From Paenibacillus barcinonensis (GTDB lineage: Bacteria > Bacillota > Bacilli > Paenibacillales > Paenibacillaceae), in contig NZ_QJSW01000004.1 of NCBI RefSeq assembly GCF_003217495.1, positions 337,047-401,046 of the forward strand: a stretch of 64,000 nt of DNA. Direction: 5' to 3'. The notes below the pieces were generated by a model. It made no database searches. It was not told the DNA's origin and worked only from the letters and a program-made list of their open reading frames with translations. The position numbers and the translations under genes are program-made. Positions 54,253 through 62,926 of the stretch are shown here, piece after piece; position 1 is the stretch's first letter, and each line of letters begins with the position of its first letter.

Positions 54253-54343
54253 CGTCGTTTTACTGCATATTTCCGGCCCCGGAAGCAAATGATATCTTTT
54301 ACTGAGAATCCTTGGACGATACGGAAGAAAGGGGGGAGAGCCC

Positions 54344-55909
54344 GTGAAAGGTGCGAATCAAAGCTCTAAGGCAGGTGCCAATCAAGCTTCGAAGCAAGCC
54401 TCGGACCAAGAGACGAAACAAGCATCAGACCAAAAGACGAAACAAACAACAGAGGGGAATGAAAAATTCAGCTCCTCCAACGAGGACAGCAAGCAAGGCA
54501 AGCAGGGAGATCAAGCGGCATATCTGGATCTGCCCTTGACAGGACATCTTGTACACGATGAAGAAACGCTGCGAGCTGTATTTGCTGATTGCTCGGATGT
54601 CATATTTCATTCCTTCGAGACGGCGGGTTTTACCCCGGCACTTTGCGTATATTGCTTTGGGCTCTGTGATGCAGAACGGTTGGAGCGACAGGTGTTAACC
54701 CCTATACAGGAGGTTGGCATTGAAGCCGCCCAGGTGCCGATGGCATCGGTTAAAACGGTAGAAACATCAACGCAGGCTGCCGAAGCGATACTGGAGGGAG
54801 AAGCGTTGTTATTGCTGGAGGGCTCCAATGTAGCTACAACGTACCCGCTCTACAAGGCGGCCAATCGTTCCACCGAGGAGCCTCTGGCGGAATCTACTGT
54901 ACGTGGTGCCAGGGATGGCTTCACAGAATCGCTGGCAACCAATCTATCTCTGATTCGCAAACGGCTGAAAACACCTTCGCTGAAATTTCGAACACGCACG
55001 ATAGGTGAACGCTCTAATACAAGTGTTACGCTGGCATATGTGGAAGGGGTTATTGATTTCAAGCTGGTCGAGGAAGTGGAAAAACGGCTCGATCAGCTTA
55101 GAGTTCGTGATGTTCTGGAAAGTCAGTACATTGAGGAGGACATTATTGATCAACGTCACTCCCCGTTTCCACAGATGATTGCCACGGAGAGGCCGGACGT
55201 CGTTGCCTCCAATTTGCTTGAAGGTCGGTTTGCCATTTTTGTTGATGGTACTCCATTTACGCTCATTGCCCCTGTGACGTTGTTTTCCATGCTGCAATCT
55301 CCTGAAGATTACTATCAATATGCACTGATGAGTGTGTTTCTGCGCTGGCTGAGATACTCATTTTATGTATTATCTTTATTGCTTCCGTCTGCTTATGTAG
55401 CGATAACGACGTATCATCAGGAGATGATTCCAACTGTACTGCTGCTCAGCATCGCCAAGGCGAGAGAGGAGATTCCTTTTCCCGCTTTAGTGGAGGCACT
55501 GATTATGGAGATCGCTTTTGAGGCGCTGCGTGAGGCTGGGGTTCGCTTGCCAAAGCAGGTCGGTTCTGCTGTCAGCATAGTTGGAGCTTTGATTATTGGT
55601 CAGGCAGCCACCACAGCAGGTATAGTATCGGCACCAATGATTATTATTGTGGCCATTACGGGAATTGCCTCCTTTATGATTCCACGTTACGCCGCCAGTA
55701 TCGCTACTCGTTTGCTGCGGTTTCCGGTCATGATCCTGGCAGGAACACTGGGACTGACTGGTGTTATGCTGGGCATTATCGTCATCGTTATCCATCTCAG
55801 CAGCTTGCGCTCGTTTGGCACACCTTATCTGTCACCGCTTGCCCCGACGATGTCCAAGGAGGTCAAGGATGTATGGTGGCGTCCATCACCTTGGAACAAA
55901 ACACGTTAA
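54344..55909 (+). CDS. Spore germination receptor A subunit (GerA/GerKA family)
   Basis: A 521-residue inner-spore-membrane receptor subunit. Residues 1-60 are a hydrophilic tail rich in Lys, Gln, Ser, with an eight-residue repeat (KQASDQET / KQASDQKT). The N-terminal soluble domain (about 65-290) contains 'GARDGFTESLATNLSLIRKRLK' and 'FPQMIATERPDVVASNLLEGRFAIFVDGTPFTLIAP', family hallmarks, and the C-terminal part has about five membrane helices. With the B and C subunits it senses a germinant such as an amino acid or sugar. GTG at 54344 follows AAGGGGGGAG. Expression in the forespore under sigma-G is expected from known biology but was not identified in the sequence. Confidence 0.94.
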   Translation: MKGANQSSKAGANQASKQASDQETKQASDQKTKQTTEGNEKFSSSNEDSKQGKQGDQAAYLDLPLTGHLVHDEETLRAVFADCSDVIFHSFETAGFTPALCVYCFGLCDAERLERQVLTPIQEVGIEAAQVPMASVKTVETSTQAAEAILEGEALLLLEGSNVATTYPLYKAANRSTEEPLAESTVRGARDGFTESLATNLSLIRKRLKTPSLKFRTRTIGERSNTSVTLAYVEGVIDFKLVEEVEKRLDQLRVRDVLESQYIEEDIIDQRHSPFPQMIATERPDVVASNLLEGRFAIFVDGTPFTLIAPVTLFSMLQSPEDYYQYALMSVFLRWLRYSFYVLSLLLPSAYVAITTYHQEMIPTVLLLSIAKAREEIPFPALVEALIMEIAFEALREAGVRLPKQVGSAVSIVGALIIGQAATTAGIVSAPMIIIVAITGIASFMIPRYAASIATRLLRFPVMILAGTLGLTGVMLGIIVIVIHLSSLRSFGTPYLSPLAPTMSKEVKDVWWRPSPWNKTR

Positions 55910-55942
55910 TGTAGAACACAGGAATCAAAGGGAGGGGAAATC

Positions 55943-57058
55943 ATGTTACCCGATCAAGGAAGGATATCTGTAACCCAACTGGCGTTCATGATTTTCCCGG
56001 CAATCCTTGCGACAGCGATTCTGTCTGTACCGGGAATCACGATGCATTACGCCGGTCATGATATGTGGATGACACCTGCATTGGGGTCCATACTCGGCAT
56101 TGCCAGCATTGCTATATCGCTTGGATTGCACCGAATGTACCCGGGAAAAACACTGATTCAATCCAGTGTATTAATCACCGGTCGTATTCCCGGTAAGCTG
56201 CTGGGGCTGATATACATACTCTACATGCCTCATATCACAGGTATCATTGTCCGTGAGTATGGCGAATTCATCTCGAACAATGCGCTGCCACGCACTCCGA
56301 TGTTTGTAATCATGGGTACGATGATTCTCGTATGCGCAATCAATGTTAGACTCGGAATTGAAGTGGTGGGAAGGACTGCACAAGTTTTTGTTACGTTGGT
56401 CATCGTTCTTTTGGCATTAATCTTTGTGTTATTAATCGGTGAACTGAATCCTGCCCAGCTTTTTCCCTTTATGGAAAATGGCCCACTCCCCGTCCTTGAA
56501 GGAGCTATGGCGCCGGGGGCATGGTTCAGTGAATATATCGTCATTGCTTTCCTAATGCCTTACGTGAATCGGAAAAAAAGAACAGTGCGCATTCTTTTCG
56601 GTTCTCTAGTTCTGACAACGATAGCGATGACAGTCACCAATGTGTTCTGTCTTTTTTTGATCGGGGATTTGACGGATACATTTGTTTTCCCGGTTATGAT
56701 TGCTGCCAGATATATTACAATAGCAGATTTCTTGCAGCATATCGAATCCATTATTATTGCCATATGGATTTTTGGCATCTTTGTGAAAATATCGGTGTTT
56801 CTATATATATCGGTTACTTCAACCGCGGAGTGGTTCGCCATAAAAGATTATAAACCGCTGGTATGGCCTCTGTCCTTTATGTCCTTAATTTTTGCTTATT
56901 GGGTGTCTACGGAAGGCTCGGGTTTATCCAGCCTGATTACAGCATCTGCCAATCTCTATACGATCTGTATACTGCTGGTGCTGCCCGGCCTCACTTACGG
57001 TATTGCATGGTTGAAGAAGGGGTGGTCGCATGTTCGGCAGAAACACGCGAAGAACTAG
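55943..57058 (+). CDS. Spore germination receptor B subunit (GerKB family, APC-type permease)
   Basis: A 371-residue protein with about ten membrane helices from the N-terminus ('LAFMIFPAILATAILSVPGI') and the family stretch 'WMTPALGSILGIASIAISLGLHRMYPGKTLIQ'. It belongs to the amino-acid/polyamine/organocation superfamily and is the likely germinant-binding subunit. GGGAGGGG precedes the ATG 34 bases after the A gene. Its end overlaps the C gene by 29 bases. Confidence 0.93.
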   Translation: MLPDQGRISVTQLAFMIFPAILATAILSVPGITMHYAGHDMWMTPALGSILGIASIAISLGLHRMYPGKTLIQSSVLITGRIPGKLLGLIYILYMPHITGIIVREYGEFISNNALPRTPMFVIMGTMILVCAINVRLGIEVVGRTAQVFVTLVIVLLALIFVLLIGELNPAQLFPFMENGPLPVLEGAMAPGAWFSEYIVIAFLMPYVNRKKRTVRILFGSLVLTTIAMTVTNVFCLFLIGDLTDTFVFPVMIAARYITIADFLQHIESIIIAIWIFGIFVKISVFLYISVTSTAEWFAIKDYKPLVWPLSFMSLIFAYWVSTEGSGLSSLITASANLYTICILLVLPGLTYGIAWLKKGWSHVRQKHAKN

Positions 57059-58250
57059 TCCAACGGGTAGAGCAGCACGAATGCTGCACATTTGCATCAC
57101 ATCTGTCATTGTCTGCACGTTATTAAGTGGCTGTTGGGACCGCATCGAGATTAATGATCTGGCGATTGTGCTGGCAACAGGAGTCGATTATCGAGACGAT
57201 AAAGTGGAGCTTACCGCTCAGATTTTCGTTCCCCGCAAAGCTGGTGGGGGCGATAGTACAGGAGGCGGGGGCTCACCAAGTGGGGTGACATTAATTCGCA
57301 CAGCTGATGGTCAGAATATCGCCGAGGCATTGAATCGTCTGCAGCGCAAGGTCCCGCGGAATATGTTCTGGGGGCACTGTGAAGTGATCGTCATTAATGA
57401 GGATGCGGGCAAACATGGAATTCGGGAGTATATTGACTTTTTTCTGCGATACCCGCAGATCAGGGAGCATGCTTATGTATTTTCCACAACAGAGTCGGCC
57501 AAAGGAATACTGGCCTTGCTAGATCCGTTGGAGAGAAGCTCTGCTGAATCCTTGCGTGAGATGGCTAATTTAAGGCTGGGTACACGAACAACGGTGCTGG
57601 ATTTGGCAAAATCCATTGAAGGGCCCAGCGAATCGGTCATTTTATCGCGTATGCTGACATTGCCACCGTTAGATGAAAAGGACAAACTCGCAACGACACC
57701 TTACATTAAAGGATTAAGCCTGTATAAGAAAGATCGTTATGTTCGCACAATAACAGAGCCGTTAACCGTCGGTGTGCTGTTGCTTGCCAAAGATCTTAAC
57801 AACATTATCATGCCCGTGGAATTCCGATCCTCCAAAGGTTCTTTTTCTATCCAGCCACTAGATATTAAAACAAATTTAAAACCGAAAATCTCAGGCGGAC
57901 ATTGGCGAATGCTGGTTGATATTGAGACCCAGGGAGAAGTGGTGCTGAATACAACGGACGGTGACCTGACAGACCCTTCTATTCTGAAAGAGCTGGAGAA
58001 GGAGTGGGGCAAAAAGCTTCAGGAGCTGGCTCAGGCTGCGTTGCAGCTGTCACAGCAGGAGATGCGGACAGACTTGTACCATTTCGCTGTTGAATTTCGC
58101 AGATTCTATCCGCAGCAATGGAAAAAGCAGGAGAAGAACTGGGACAAAATTTACCCTGATCTTGATGTGCAGATTCAGGTAAAGGCCAAAGTAGTGCGCT
58201 CAGGAAAGTCAACTGGACCACAGGGCATTCCTGATGAAAATGAAAAATAA
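57030..58250 (+). CDS. Spore germination receptor C subunit lipoprotein (Ger(x)C family)
   Basis: A 406-residue lipoprotein. A basic N-terminus, hydrophobic segment and lipobox 'LLSGC' precede the family start 'WDRIEINDLAIVLATGVDY'. Middle and C-terminal GerAC domains include 'LQRKVPRNMFWGHCEVIVINEDAGKHGIREYIDFFLRYPQIREHAYVF'. It is anchored to the outer face of the inner spore membrane by the Gdt-type diacylglycerol. The start inside gerB and the overlap indicate coupling. Confidence 0.93.
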   Translation: MFGRNTRRTSPTGRAARMLHICITSVIVCTLLSGCWDRIEINDLAIVLATGVDYRDDKVELTAQIFVPRKAGGGDSTGGGGSPSGVTLIRTADGQNIAEALNRLQRKVPRNMFWGHCEVIVINEDAGKHGIREYIDFFLRYPQIREHAYVFSTTESAKGILALLDPLERSSAESLREMANLRLGTRTTVLDLAKSIEGPSESVILSRMLTLPPLDEKDKLATTPYIKGLSLYKKDRYVRTITEPLTVGVLLLAKDLNNIIMPVEFRSSKGSFSIQPLDIKTNLKPKISGGHWRMLVDIETQGEVVLNTTDGDLTDPSILKELEKEWGKKLQELAQAALQLSQQEMRTDLYHFAVEFRRFYPQQWKKQEKNWDKIYPDLDVQIQVKAKVVRSGKSTGPQGIPDENEK

Positions 58251-58292
58251 GGACATTTCAATGAAGTGTAGATGGGAAAGGCAGGGAGTGGC

Positions 58293-58514
58293 ATGATTTT
58301 GTTTAGCTCGGTCTTGGGAGTGATGCTGGTGGCAGCAACCATCATATATGTCGAATGGAAAAGTAGTAAAGAGAACAAGGTCAGGTGGATTACAGCAGGT
58401 ATTACAGCAATCAGCGCAGTTATTGGTATCCTGCTGCTCTTTAATCCACGTTTGCCGGGACCGAGTGCAGTAGTCAAGCTGTTATTTGGTGGTGTGGACA
58501 AGATGATGAAATAG
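58293..58514 (+). CDS. Small two-helix membrane protein of the germination operon (D-subunit-like)
   Basis: A 73-residue protein with two hydrophobic helices (about residues 3-20 and 35-54) separated by a charged loop 'EWKSSKENKVRW'. ATG 58293 is chosen because GGGAGTGG lies just before it; the frame from 58272 lacks a ribosome site. Small two-helix D proteins are known in some gerA-type operons of spore formers, where they tune receptor function. The position directly after the C gene and the size fit that class; sequence identity to a known D protein is not claimed. Confidence 0.75.
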   Translation: MILFSSVLGVMLVAATIIYVEWKSSKENKVRWITAGITAISAVIGILLLFNPRLPGPSAVVKLLFGGVDKMMK

Positions 58515-58521
58515 AAAAATA

Positions 58522-59699
58522 CTACATGCAAAAGAGAATCACACGTTCGTAGCGACGATCGTAACGTTTGGCAAGTCCAAGCTTGTCATTCACGGAAGAA
58601 GATGTTTCACTGTTCAAATTGATACCGAGCAGCAGCTTCTCTTTCGGTGCACCTGCCTGCAGCGCAAGCTGAATGGCTTGATCGACCAGACTGTTCGGTT
58701 CAGGCACTTGAGCTTTGGTCCCCACAGGATTGTATTGATACGCCATAATGATAAGGTCGTCTGCGATGGAAGCAAGTGTTTTGTACTCGTATCCTTTATA
58801 AGCACTATTAAGCGGAGGAAGGGCCAGGGAAATGGTAATGTTGGACGGAAGCACCTCTCTGAGCTGCTTTACATATTGATTAAGCAACTGCTGCTGCTTG
58901 GATGCATCCAGCTTGAAGCCAAGTCCCTCAAAATCAAGCACCACACCGCCAAAGCCATACTCCTGTACAGCTGCTTGAATGCCATCCAACGATTTTTGTC
59001 GTAACGTGCTGTCACTCAGCATTTTCGTTAATTCGCCGCTTCCATCGAGACCATAAACCATCAGGCTCGGCTGAATTTGCTGTTCAGCGGCACCAGCTAC
59101 GATAGATTGAGGTGTGACCTCACCAGCAGCGGGCGGAATCTGATATTCTTTGCCTTCCAGTGTAAACTGTTCCTCCCGATCAATCCGGCTCCAGCCAAAA
59201 GCAACCGAATTCATGGAGGGTAACAGATCAATCTCGTGATATGATTTCACGGCATAGAATGCTCTAAGGTGCATCTCCCGCTGAGGTGACACCATAGAGA
59301 CCGTTCGTGTAGACTGATTCCATCCAGTACGTACACCGAACTGGCTGCTAAACGAGCTGAGCGGAATGAGCACACGACCCTCACGCTGCACAGGGGCAGC
59401 AGCAAGCTGCACGCTGGCACCATTTACAGCGGCTGTTTTACTTCCCACCTGAAGCACAACCTCCGTTGTTTTCCCTCTGGACGTACTCACTGCAGTTACC
59501 GTCTGTTTTTTGCTATCCCAGCTGATCTCAATGCCGAGAGCTTCTCCGACAGTGCGGAATGGAACATAGGTTACCCCCTGATCAATACGTGGCGCAGCAT
59601 CGAACTTCAACGTACTTGATCCAGTTGAACGGAAATGGCGGGAGCAGCAAGAAGTTTATCGGCAGGGGTGCGAGGAAGTATAGAGGGGTCATAACCCAA
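58522..59699 (-). pseudogene. Degenerate secreted GH18 hydrolase with copper-amine-oxidase-like domain
   Basis: The main frame (59610 down to 58522) encodes a copper-amine-oxidase-N-like domain ('APRIDQGVTYVPFRTVGEALGIEISWDSKKQTVTAV'; a stalk domain common in Paenibacillus secreted proteins) and a GH18 domain ('YGFGGVVLDFEGLGF', the acidic catalytic motif). The domain start is missing: the upstream codons 'APAISVQLDQ' lie in another frame ending at about 59617, and one extra A in the AA at 59616-59617 would join them to 'TLKFDAAPR'. There is no start codon with ribosome site or signal peptide before the stop of the neighbouring gene at 59702. The C-terminus also breaks off after 'GLAKRYD'. 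It is therefore most likely a pseudogene. It converges on the germination operon. Confidence 0.75.
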
Positions 59700-59701
59700 G
59701 C

Positions 59702-60127
59702 TTAATCTGAAACGATAAATCCATTAAAATTTTCGGGACCTACCCGGATGGTACCAAGCAGATTGGTACTGATAAATGCAGTATAGGTTAGCTGTGGAGC
59801 AATAGGGGGATTATAGTCAGTGGTAGAAAACATGATAACCTCCGGCACAAGTAATCCATCCAGGCCATACGTGTGATTGGCGGAATAAATGAGAGGATCG
59901 GTTGCGGCAGTCCCTCGTACAATCGTAATTCGGACTTGAAAAAGAGCGCGTGGAAGCTCGACTGTAATCGTACCTTCCAGAGAAACTCTCGGATTGGAAC
60001 CTGAGCCCGCAGTCAATAGCCCGATCTGTGCAAATAATGTAGGTGTATTGATGACTGGAATAGGAGTGGCGATGGAATTAAATGTATCTGCATTTACTGA
60101 CATTCTCTCATCAAGAAACTTGGTCAT
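59702..60127 (-). CDS. Hypothetical protein, beta-rich, possible spore-surface type
   Basis: A 141-residue protein. ATG 60127 is chosen because GGAGGGA lies just upstream; the frame reaches 60148. It has no signal peptide. It is rich in Thr, Ile, Val, Pro and Asn, with alternating beta-like segments ('VSLEGTITVELPRALFQVRITIVRG', 'QLTYTAFISTNLLGTIRVGPENFNGFIVSD'). That composition and ending recall small jelly-roll proteins of spore or exosporium surfaces, but I cannot prove the match. Its stop is a few bases from the broken start of the GH18 pseudogene. Confidence 0.65.
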   Translation of the reverse strand: MTKFLDERMSVNADTFNSIATPIPVINTPTLFAQIGLLTAGSGSNPRVSLEGTITVELPRALFQVRITIVRGTAATDPLIYSANHTYGLDGLLVPEVIMFSTTDYNPPIAPQLTYTAFISTNLLGTIRVGPENFNGFIVSD

Positions 60128-60339
60128 GTGACATTCCCTCCTTATCAATGAGATAACATACTATATTCAATGTGAGCACGTTCGTATGGACGAGCGCTCA
60201 TTATGATGCAAATTGGGAGATTCAAGTTACAAATAAACAATCATGATCTGTGCTTTGACATAGGCTGAACGAAATGAGAAAATACGTTGTTATGAAATGA
60301 AGCAGAGAACACAAAAAATGAAGTTGGGGGAATAACAAA

Positions 60340-60648
60340 ATGAATCAACGCTTTAAAATAACCAGATCAATGCAGGAAAACAATGCGGAACAACAAATCT
60401 CTCTGGAAGAATGCAAAGCTTACTTTGCCTCCAAGCCGGAATTCACTTATTCGACAGTACTTCATATTGTTGGAGCGGAGAGTACGATGACCATTGAAGG
60501 GGATTTCTTTATGTGGGAGCATGAAGGACAACAATATCCGTTCCGATTATATATGGGGGAGTTATACGTTGCTATTTCGAATGAGGCCATCGTTCCGGTG
60601 ATGGTGGAAGCAGCATCGCATCTGCATGCAGATATCGTGGAGGGGTAG
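60340..60648 (+). CDS. Hypothetical protein
   Basis: A 102-residue soluble protein, acidic, with predicted alternating strands ('FTYSTVLHIVGAESTMTIEGDFFMWEHEGQQYPFRLYMGELYVAISNEAIVPVMVEAA'). No signal, membrane helix or known motif is seen. GGGGG precedes the ATG at about 10 bases. It could be an immunity-like or small binding protein, but no evidence favours a function. It is divergent from 59702-60127 and lies beside a pseudogene. Confidence 0.65.
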   Translation: MNQRFKITRSMQENNAEQQISLEECKAYFASKPEFTYSTVLHIVGAESTMTIEGDFFMWEHEGQQYPFRLYMGELYVAISNEAIVPVMVEAASHLHADIVEG

Positions 60649-60741
60649 TCAGGTGGTGTAATGGATCAAGTAAGTTACAAACCAACCTTAGCGCTGGTTC
60701 AACAAAAGTATCAGAAGTAAACATCATGCTCAATTGGTGAA

Positions 60742-61471
60742 ATGAGACTAAAGTTCCAAATGTTAATGAATCATTCATCGGGGTTATATGGTTCGCACTA
60801 TGGAAACAGCATACTCTTTGATGATGAAGATACACGTAATCATGATGAATTACTGATCAAACTTCAGGCCGAACGTCTTAAATCCAAGCCTGGTGAATAC
60901 TCGGTCTATTGTAATGACGGCTTTCAATTGCTGGAGATTCTGGTCGAGCGCGTGAGTGGGCTAAGTAGGCATCATTGATAACATTACACCGGATCCGCAC
61001 CTTCTTTGCGCCAGTTCAAACCGAGATGCCTGCCGAGCTGAAAGATTACTCCGGTTTGTATGGGAACGTTGGTGCAACCATGGAAATCAATATTCAGAAT
61101 GGAATTGTGAAGGTGAGCTTTGTGAAAGAACGCAATGCCAAAACCTATGTGAAGGTTCAAGGATATCTTAGCTTGCCGGGACTGGGACAGATGGGGATGA
61201 GTACGTATGATTATCAGAAGCTGGAGCATAACAAACTGGATGCGGTCACGCAAGAGAAGGGGTCTGCACGGAACGGTTTGCAATATTTTGCGCTGGACGA
61301 AAAAATCCCATCGCTCTTCTATCTTGTCCCATCGCAGCTGATTAAAAGCTTCAAGGTCAGGTGCTGCAGTTCTCCATCGCAACTGGTGAACAGACAACCA
61401 GGCTTCCGAAGAACGAATTTATCGTTTTTGGTGGTAACGTCGGTGATGTCTTCCAGATTCATCTGAAGTAG
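60742..61471 (+). pseudogene. Remnant of a beta-lactamase-family hydrolase, paralogue of the gene at 33879
   Basis: Three fragments match separate parts of the intact 711-residue hydrolase. Bases 60742-60970 ('[11 protein letters not shown]', '[26 protein letters not shown]') match about residues 160-235, including the YxN motif as YCN. Bases 61005-61360 ('TEMPAELKDYSGLYGN', 'GYLSLPGLGQMGMSTYDYQKLE') match about 420-560. Bases 61362-61471, in a shifted frame ('TGEQTTRLPKNEFIVFGG', ending IHLK), match the last ~32 residues. The N-terminus with SxxK is gone, and internal deletions remove about 190 and 120 residues. No functional product is expected. Confidence 0.85.
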
Positions 61472-61474
61472 AGT

Positions 61475-61500
61475 AAAGCTGCCGTAATGGCGGCTTTTTT
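61475..61500 (+). terminator. Terminator kept after the hydrolase pseudogene
   Basis: AAAGCTGCC-GTAAT-GGCGGCTTT (one T-G pair) is followed by TTT; presumably the original terminator of the decayed gene. Confidence 0.8.
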
Positions 61501-61634
61501 CGTCGTTCGCTCTTAACGGGCATCATTTGACTTCGAGTTTACTCTAAGGTGTAGACTGTTTATATTAGTCCCAACCGGGATCAATACTATAAAGCAATTA
61601 CCGTTACTAATGAGAGTATAAGGAGCTAAATTGA

Positions 61635-62624
61635 ATGGATATGAATAAAAATACAACAGCATTACAGCAAAAAATGAATTCAGGTTTTGATAAGAGCAGT
61701 ACAGCGGATGAGGTTTTACATGGGCTGGATCTGTCTGGACGTCTTGCGGTTGTGACTGGAGGATATTCCGGTCTGGGGCTGGAGACAACTCGTGCACTGG
61801 TTCGTGCGGGCGCACAGGTTGTTGTAACAGCACGCAGACCTGAGGTTGCGCGGGAAGCCTTGATGGATGTGCAAAATGTGGAGGTAGATGAGCTTGATCT
61901 TGCCGATCTGTCCAGTGTACGTGCATTTGCCGAGCGATTTCTGGCAAGCGAACGCAGCATCGACATGTTGATTCTGAATGCAGGCATTATGGCTTGCCCG
62001 GAGACACGAGTGGGTCCAGGGTGGGAAGCACAATTTGCAACGAATCATCTGGGTCATTTTGCCTTGACCAATCTGTTATGGCCTGCTCTGATTAGTGAGG
62101 GTGGAGCGCGTGTCGTGTCTCTTTCCTCTACAGGACACCATTTCTCGCCGATTCGCTGGCATGATATGCATTTTGAGCAGGGATACGAGAAGTTCCCGGC
62201 CTATGGCCAGTCCAAAACAGCCGTCAGCTTGTTCACGGTGGAGCTGGACAGACTTGGGAAGCAGCATGGAGTTCGTGCATTTGCGGTTCATCCGGGTGGC
62301 ATTATAACGCCATTACAGCGCCATATGCCTAAAGAGGAGATGGTTGCTCTCGGTTGGATTGATGAAGCTGGCAACGTAGCGAACCCGGCCTTTAAATCAC
62401 CTGAACAAGGGGCGGCTACTCAAGTATGGGCGGCAACGTCGCCCAAGCTTGAAGGCATGGGCGGTGTGTACTGTGAAGATTGTGATATCAGTGAAGTCGC
62501 TCCCGAGGGCGGTGCGTTTTACGGTGTGAAGCCATACGCCATTGATCCAGAGCAAGCTACCCGGTTATGGGCGCTATCAGCGGAATTGACCCATACGAAT
62601 ATTCCAGTCGATGGCCAGAAATGA
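61635..62624 (+). CDS. Short-chain dehydrogenase/reductase
   Basis: A 329-residue SDR enzyme. The cofactor loop 'AVVTGGYSGLGLETTRALV' (TGxxxGxG, about residues 35-50), 'DMLILNAGIMACPE' (NAG), catalytic Ser in 'VVSLSSTGHH' and YxxxK in 'AYGQSKTAVSLF' are all present. The NADP-type Arg in 'VVTARRPE' suggests NADPH. The length and 'AVHPGGIITPLQRHM' resemble the retinol-dehydrogenase/WWOX-like branch. ATG 61635 follows AAGGAG. The substrate is unknown. A terminator follows. Confidence 0.92.
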   Translation: MDMNKNTTALQQKMNSGFDKSSTADEVLHGLDLSGRLAVVTGGYSGLGLETTRALVRAGAQVVVTARRPEVAREALMDVQNVEVDELDLADLSSVRAFAERFLASERSIDMLILNAGIMACPETRVGPGWEAQFATNHLGHFALTNLLWPALISEGGARVVSLSSTGHHFSPIRWHDMHFEQGYEKFPAYGQSKTAVSLFTVELDRLGKQHGVRAFAVHPGGIITPLQRHMPKEEMVALGWIDEAGNVANPAFKSPEQGAATQVWAATSPKLEGMGGVYCEDCDISEVAPEGGAFYGVKPYAIDPEQATRLWALSAELTHTNIPVDGQK

Positions 62625-62678
62625 ACCTGGCTCTTGTTTATAAGGTAGAGGATTTCAAGAATATGTGGTAAGATGTTT

Positions 62679-62720
62679 AAGCGCTGCGGGTGATAAATCC
62701 GCAGCGCTATTGCTTTTTTT
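62679..62720 (+). terminator. Rho-independent terminator after the SDR gene
   Basis: AGCGCTGCGG (62680-62689) and CCGCAGCGCT (62699-62708) form a perfect 10-base-pair stem; TTGCTTTTTTT follows. The AT-rich 62721-62926 presumably holds the murB promoter, which I could not define. Confidence 0.9.
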
Positions 62721-62926
62721 ATGCCTGACGATCTGAAAGTTTTGTTCATTTGTAATTTAACGTGTACTTGAGTACCTATTCAGCAAACAGGCGAATATCA
62801 TTATATTAACCGATTGAATTTCATCGGTCTGTACAGGGAATTATGAGGATAGATTGTCATCGGAGTGTGTTTCGATTTACAATGTAGGAATCATGTTCTT
62901 TTTGAAGAACGCAGGGAGAGAAAATC

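Noticed and set aside
58522..59610. Treating the GH18 frame as an intact gene starting at TTG 59610
   Set aside because: The start has no ribosome site and cuts into the first strand of the domain, whose earlier residues are found in another frame just upstream.
60149..60339. Sporulation sigma-factor promoter (CATACTATA resembles a -10)
   Set aside because: No matching -35 element at the required distance on either strand.
60975..61466. A separate 163-residue gene
   Set aside because: Its middle matches the C-terminal half of the 33879 hydrolase, its start codon precedes homology by a non-matching stretch, and the true C-terminus is in another frame; it is a pseudogene fragment.
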